Below, one piece after another: positions 60,148 through 64,000 of a stretch of 64,000 nt of DNA. The DNA is from Minicystis rosea (GTDB lineage: Bacteria > Myxococcota_A > Polyangia > Polyangiales > Polyangiaceae). Numbering within the stretch: position 1 is the stretch's first letter; each line of letters begins with the position of its first letter. The notes under the pieces were generated by a model, which was not told the DNA's origin, ran no database searches, and saw nothing but the letters and a program-made list of their open reading frames with translations. The translations under genes were made by a program, and so were the position numbers. The stretch spans positions 10,710,377 to 10,774,376 of the forward strand of contig CP016211.1 of assembly GCA_001931535.1 (NCBI GenBank), written 5' to 3'.

Positions 60148-61380
60148 GTGGCCCGGCCGTCTGCGGCGGAGTATAAAGGCCATGTGCCCGATGGCGCGGT
60201 GAATCCTCCCTGCGACGGGATCGACGTCACCGTCGAACGGCGCCTCCCTGCGCGCCCGCCCTTCGCCGAGGTGACCGCGGGAGCCCATCGGCTCGCGTTG
60301 CTCAAGGACGGCGGGCAGGCGTTCCCGGCCATGTTGGAGGCGATCGCGGCGGCGCGGTCATCGATCTGCCTCGAGACGTACATCCTTCGCGCGGACACCA
60401 TCGGCGGCTACTTCGCCGAAGCGCTGGCCGCGCGCGCGCGGGCCGGCGTCGAGGTCAGCCTGCTCTACGATGCCTGGGGATCGTCGGTCTCCGGCGCGTA
60501 CATCGATGCCTTGCATGCCGCCGGCGTGCGCACGCTCGCCTATCACCCGATTCGCTTCTCGGGCCGGCGTCGCGAGCTGATCGGGCGGATGGCGCGGCGG
60601 GATCATCGCAAATCGCTGATCGTCGACAGCCGCGTCGCCTTCACGGGCGGCATCAACATCGCCGACGATTACGCGGCCATCGAGGACGGCGGCCGCGGTT
60701 GGCGCGACACGCATCTGCGCATCGAAGGGCCGGCCGCGGTCGAGCTCGAATACTTCTTCCGCGACACGTGGCGGCGCGCGGGCGGGGCGCCGCTCGACGA
60801 GGGTCGCTACGGCGGCCATCATCGCCGCGCCGATCCGCATGTCTCCGTGGTCTCGAGCCACCTCCGACACGGGCGCTCGAGCATCCGCGACGAGTACCGC
60901 GAGGCCATCGGCGCCGCCCGCGATCGGGTGTGGATCAGCAACGCGTATTTCCTCCCGCAAATCAGGCTGATTCGCGACTTGAGCGCGGCGGCACGCCGCG
61001 GCGTCGACGTGCGGGTGATGGTCGCGGGGACCACCGACGTGCGCGCGGTGCTCTACGCGTCGCGCTCGATCTACGAGATCCTGCTCGCGGCGGGCGTGCG
61101 CCTCTACGAGTGGGAAGGCCGCGTGATGCACGCGAAGACGGCCGTCGTCGATGGGCGCTGGGCCACCGTCGGCTCGTCGAACCTCGACGCTCAATCGCTG
61201 CGGCAAAACTTGGAGGCCAACGCCATCGTGCGGCACCCCGACCTGGCGGCCGCGCTCTCGCGCATGTTCCTCGAAGATCTCGCGAGCTGCCGCGAGATCT
61301 CCGCGGAGCGCTGGCAACGCCGCCCGCTGTGGGTGCGCGCGGCATCGTGGGGCGCGTACCTCTTGCGAAGGTGGTTGTAG
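60148..61380 (+). CDS. Phospholipase D-family protein, cardiolipin synthase-like
   Basis: A 410-residue protein with two HKD motifs: DHRKSLIVD near residue 155 and MHAKTAVVDG near 330, each with the GG/GSSN context (FTGGINIADDYA; TVGSSNLDAQSL). This is the arrangement of cardiolipin synthase ClsB-like enzymes, which transfer phosphatidyl groups to form cardiolipin. There is no membrane helix, as in ClsB. The start is a GTG at 60148 or another GTG at 60184; the family fold begins around residue 35, so either is possible. A hairpin follows the stop. Confidence 0.88.
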   Translation: MARPSAAEYKGHVPDGAVNPPCDGIDVTVERRLPARPPFAEVTAGAHRLALLKDGGQAFPAMLEAIAAARSSICLETYILRADTIGGYFAEALAARARAGVEVSLLYDAWGSSVSGAYIDALHAAGVRTLAYHPIRFSGRRRELIGRMARRDHRKSLIVDSRVAFTGGINIADDYAAIEDGGRGWRDTHLRIEGPAAVELEYFFRDTWRRAGGAPLDEGRYGGHHRRADPHVSVVSSHLRHGRSSIRDEYREAIGAARDRVWISNAYFLPQIRLIRDLSAAARRGVDVRVMVAGTTDVRAVLYASRSIYEILLAAGVRLYEWEGRVMHAKTAVVDGRWATVGSSNLDAQSLRQNLEANAIVRHPDLAAALSRMFLEDLASCREISAERWQRRPLWVRAASWGAYLLRRWL

Positions 61381-61394
61381 GGCCGGTGCACGAG

Positions 61395-61423
61395 GTCCGC
61401 GCACGCGCAAAGGCTGCGCGGAC
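61395..61423. terminator. Hairpin after the phospholipase D-family gene
   Basis: GTCCGCGCA (61395-61403) pairs with TGCGCGGAC (61415-61423) across an 11-base loop, 14 bases after the stop. It precedes the MoxR gene by 42 bp and could instead be part of its leader. Confidence 0.5.
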
Positions 61424-61465
61424 GAGCGGTCTTTGCGCGCATGCGCGTGTGCTAGGCTCGCGACC

Positions 61466-62305
61466 ATGACGGAGTTCCGCCGCTTTCGCGGCACCGATCG
61501 GTACCTCACCAGCGAGTCCCTCGAAGCCGCGGTCAACTGCGCGCTCGCCCTCGAACGCCCGCTCCTCGTGAAGGGCGAGCCCGGCACGGGCAAGACGCTG
61601 CTCGCCGAGGCCGTCGCCAAAGGCCTCGAAGCCGAGCTCGTCACCTGGCACGTGAAGAGCACGACCAAGGCGCAGGACGGCCTCTACGTCTACGACACGG
61701 TCCAGCGCCTCTACGATTCGCGCTTCGGTGACGGCGACGTGCGCGACATCCGTCGCTACATCAAGCTCGGCCCGCTCGGCGCGGCCATCAAGGCGCCGAG
61801 GCGCGTGGTGCTGCTCATCGACGAGATCGACAAGGCCGATCTCGAGTTCCCCAACGATCTTTTGCACGAGCTCGATCGCATGCGCTTCCGCGTCGTGGAG
61901 ACGGGCGAGGAGGTCGTGGCGACGGAGCGGCCCGTGGTGATCATCACGAGCAACAACGAGAAGGAGCTGCCGGACGCCTTCCTGCGCCGCTGCGTCTTCC
62001 ACTTCATCGACTTCCCCGAGCCCGCGTTCATGCGGCGCATCGTGGCCGTGCATCACCCCGATCTGGAGGGCACGCTCGTCGACCAGACGCTGCGCGCGTT
62101 CTACGACATCCGCGGCAACGCGCGGCTCCGCAAGCGGCCTTCGACCAGCGAGCTCATCGACTGGATCGCGGTGCTGAAGCGCGCGGGCGTGCACGAGGTG
62201 AAGCTGGAGAAGGAGCTGCCGTTCCTGGGCGCGCTCCTCAAGAAAGAGCAGGACATGGTGGCGCTCGCCGACCAGCTCGCGGGCGGCAAGAAGTTCCGGT
62301 CGTAA
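61466..62305 (+). CDS. MoxR-type AAA ATPase
   Basis: A 279-residue ATPase of the MoxR group of AAA+ proteins, which act as chaperones for the assembly or metal insertion of partner proteins. Walker A GEPGTGKT is at residues 37-44, Walker B LLIDEID near 115, and sensor 1 VVIITSNNEKELPDAF after it. It is followed two bases later by a VWA-domain protein gene, the usual MoxR partner layout. The ATG at 61466 fits the N-terminal end of the family; the longer frame upstream overlaps the PLD gene. The target of the pair is unknown. Confidence 0.93.
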   Translation: MTEFRRFRGTDRYLTSESLEAAVNCALALERPLLVKGEPGTGKTLLAEAVAKGLEAELVTWHVKSTTKAQDGLYVYDTVQRLYDSRFGDGDVRDIRRYIKLGPLGAAIKAPRRVVLLIDEIDKADLEFPNDLLHELDRMRFRVVETGEEVVATERPVVIITSNNEKELPDAFLRRCVFHFIDFPEPAFMRRIVAVHHPDLEGTLVDQTLRAFYDIRGNARLRKRPSTSELIDWIAVLKRAGVHEVKLEKELPFLGALLKKEQDMVALADQLAGGKKFRS

Positions 62306-62307
62306 CC

Positions 62308-63486
62308 ATGTTCGTCCCGTTCATCTACGAGCTGCGCAAGCGCAAGGTGCCTGTCGGCACGCAGGAGACCGTGGCGTTGGCGCGCGCGCTCGCCGCCGAT
62401 CTGCACGGCTCGTCGCTCGACGGGTTCTATCACGTGGCCCGCGCGCTCCTCATCCACTCCGAGGCGCACCTCGATGACTTCGACGTCGCCTTCGCCGCGC
62501 ATTTCCGCGGCGTGGCCGCCGACGCCAAGGCGATCGCGGAGGAGCTCCTCGACTGGCTCAAGGACCCGATCAAGATGCGCGACCTCTCGCAGGAGGAGCG
62601 CGACGCGATCGAGGCGCTCGATTTGGAGGAGGTGCTGCGCCGCTTCGAAGAGCGCCTCAAGGAGCAGAAGGAGCGGCACGACGGGGGCAATCACTGGATC
62701 GGGACGGGCGGCACGTCGCCGTTCGGATCGGGCGGCGTGAACCCGAACGGCATTCAAGTCGGGCCCGGCGGCGGCGGTCGCGGCGGCGCGATGAAGACGG
62801 CCGACGCGCGCAAGTACCGGCCCTACCGCAGCGACGTGGTGCTCGACGTCCGGCAGATCGAGGTCGCGCTCCGCAAGCTGCGCGCCTTCGTGCGCGAAGG
62901 CGCCGATCAAGAGCTCGACATCGACGGGACCATCGACGCCACCGCGAAGGACGCGGGCGAGCTCTCCATCGTCACGCGTCCCCCGCGCCGCCCGAACACG
63001 CGCGTGATCTTGATGATGGACGTGGGCGGGTCGATGGATCCGTACGCGCACCTCATGTCGCAGGTCTTCAGCGCGGCCAAACGATCGACGCACTGGAAAG
63101 AGCTGCGCACGTACTACTTCCACAATTGCATCTACGGTCGCGTCTACAAGACCGAGGGCTTTCAAGATCCGGTGCGCATCACCGACCTCATCGCGGAGTG
63201 CGGCAAGCACTACAAGCTGGTGCTCGTCGGCGACGCGGCGATGGCGCCTTACGAGCTCCTCGGATCGCCGGGCTGGGGTGACGATGGGAGGGTGCCGGGC
63301 GTCGCTTGGCTGACCGCGCTGCGCGAGCACTTCGAGCGATCGGTGTGGCTCAACCCGGACGGGATCGGCGTGTATCCGCACCCGACGGTCGACGCGATCG
63401 CCAAGGTCTTCCCGATGTTCGCGCTCACCATCGACGGGCTCGGCCAGGCCATTCACGAGCTTGTCCGGGGCGGTCGCGGCGCCTGA
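62308..63486 (+). CDS. VWA-domain protein, MoxR partner (CoxE-like)
   Basis: A 392-residue protein. Residues 1-130 are helical (MFVPFIYELRKRKVPVGTQE), followed by a Gly-rich linker (about 130-165) and a von Willebrand A domain with the metal-dependent adhesion site DVGGSMD (D238) and later VLVGDAAMAP. The usual DxSxS is here DxGxS, seen in other VWA partners of MoxR. It acts with the ATPase encoded just before it, two bases away, in what is probably one operon. Similar pairs (CoxD/CoxE-like) mature metalloenzymes; no such enzyme gene is visible nearby. Confidence 0.9.
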   Translation: MFVPFIYELRKRKVPVGTQETVALARALAADLHGSSLDGFYHVARALLIHSEAHLDDFDVAFAAHFRGVAADAKAIAEELLDWLKDPIKMRDLSQEERDAIEALDLEEVLRRFEERLKEQKERHDGGNHWIGTGGTSPFGSGGVNPNGIQVGPGGGGRGGAMKTADARKYRPYRSDVVLDVRQIEVALRKLRAFVREGADQELDIDGTIDATAKDAGELSIVTRPPRRPNTRVILMMDVGGSMDPYAHLMSQVFSAAKRSTHWKELRTYYFHNCIYGRVYKTEGFQDPVRITDLIAECGKHYKLVLVGDAAMAPYELLGSPGWGDDGRVPGVAWLTALREHFERSVWLNPDGIGVYPHPTVDAIAKVFPMFALTIDGLGQAIHELVRGGRGA

Positions 63487-63493
63487 TCTTCGG

Positions 63494-63512
63494 GCCCGGC
63501 GAGGGGCCGGGC
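63494..63512. terminator. Short hairpin after the VWA gene
   Basis: GCCCGGC (63494-63500) pairs with GCCGGGC (63506-63512) across a five-base loop, followed by GCGCTTTA. It lies eight bases after the stop. Confidence 0.4.
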
Positions 63513-63561
63513 GCGCTTTACCGCGGCGCTTCCTGTCGACACAATGCGTCTGACCCGACGC

Positions 63562-64000
63562 ATGAGCCTCGACGACCTCCGCCGCCGCATCAACGCCATC
63601 GACGATCAGATCCTCGCGCTCCTCGAGCAGCGCGCCGACGTGGTCACGCTGGTCGCGCGCGAGAAGCAGGCGAAGAACCTCGCTACCCACGATCCCGAGC
63701 GCGAGCGCGAGGTGCTCGAACGGCTCGCGGACAAGGGCGCGGGGCGCTTTCCCCGGGAAGCCATCATCGCGGTGTATCGCGAGGTGATGAGCGCGTGCCT
63801 CGCCATCCAGGCGCCGCTCACGGTCGCGTTCCTCGGCCCCGAAGGCACGTTCACGCACATCGCGGCGCGTCGGCTCTTCGGCCTGGGCGCGCGCTACACC
63901 GAGGCGACCACCATCGACGGCGTGTTCGATGCGGTGCGGCGCGGCGGCGCTTCGTACGGCGTGGTGCCGATCGAGAACTCGACCGAAGGATCGGTGACGC
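63562..64000 (+). CDS. pheA: Chorismate mutase/prephenate dehydratase, N-terminal part (3' end outside window)
   Basis: The 146 codons present begin a bifunctional P-protein of phenylalanine synthesis. Residues 1-90 are an AroQ-type chorismate mutase (LDDLRRRINAIDDQILALLE; ARNLATHDPEREREVLERLA-like segment with Arg/Lys ligands). From about residue 92, VAFLGPEGTFTHIAARRLFG and YGVVPIENSTEGSVT open the prephenate dehydratase domain. The start is ATG 63562 or an in-frame ATG at 63544; the former begins the helix at the usual place. The regulatory ACT domain, if present, lies beyond the right edge. Confidence 0.93.
   Translation, partial: MSLDDLRRRINAIDDQILALLEQRADVVTLVAREKQAKNLATHDPEREREVLERLADKGAGRFPREAIIAVYREVMSACLAIQAPLTVAFLGPEGTFTHIAARRLFGLGARYTEATTIDGVFDAVRRGGASYGVVPIENSTEGSVT

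Overview
The window is GC-rich and gene-dense. Its style is that of a predatory or soil Myxococcota of the Polyangiales type. The clues are many secreted lipoproteins with Gly/Ser/Thr linkers, an FHA-GAF-adenylate cyclase, an FG-GAP repeat surface protein, several cysteine-rich lipoproteins, and abundant intergenic palindromes and tandem repeats. This placement is an inference from gene content; no rRNA or tRNA gene was seen. No prophage, transposase or CRISPR array was seen either.

Layout. 1-14 kb: a cation efflux protein cut by the left edge, a secreted protein, a 184-bp tandem repeat array, a UPF0158 protein, glycerol kinase, the cyclase, a 0.9-kb minisatellite of 18-bp units, an unknown gene pair, accA, a Gfo/Idh oxidoreductase and mgtE. 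12.5-17.1 kb: a three-gene minus-strand cluster of a WYL regulator, a LuxR-type regulator and an 815-residue protein. That protein has a cis-prenyltransferase-like N-terminus and a C-terminus with terpene-synthase-like motifs. 17.4-26 kb: the FG-GAP lipoprotein, a metallothionein-like peptide next to a cysteine-tailed ECF sigma factor, a VOC protein and hypotheticals.

26-34 kb: a helix-turn-helix regulator with a solute-binding-like domain, divergent from a six-gene envelope operon. The operon encodes a PstS-like protein, a small lipoprotein, an OprO/P-like porin, a DUF2135-like lipoprotein, a TonB-dependent receptor and a final lipoprotein. Every junction in it overlaps. It looks like a complete outer-membrane and periplasm uptake module for an unidentified, perhaps oxyanion, substrate. 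34-49 kb: small membrane proteins, several lipoproteins (one with a ferritin-like domain, one SUMF1-like, one with CxGxC repeats, one with Tyr-Pro pentapeptide repeats), an alpha/beta hydrolase, an OPA-family MFS transporter, and a coupled cluster around a prepilin peptidase. 49-64 kb: mostly housekeeping genes: PPi-type phosphofructokinase, NAD synthetase, adenosine deaminase, a VKOR-thioredoxin fusion, RNase R, a secreted hydrolase, a universal stress protein, cardiolipin-synthase-like PLD, a MoxR/VWA pair and the start of pheA.

Two genes (rnr and a YkgJ-like gene) are broken by the same one-base deficit in a C5 run with the context CCCCCGA. This is most simply a homopolymer error in the sequence but should be checked. 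Three dispersed non-coding repeat families were found by eye: a 25-bp inverted motif linked to the 184-bp array and the minisatellite, a two-hairpin element between convergent genes, and a 20-bp perfect palindrome that also occurs in degenerate form inside coding sequences.
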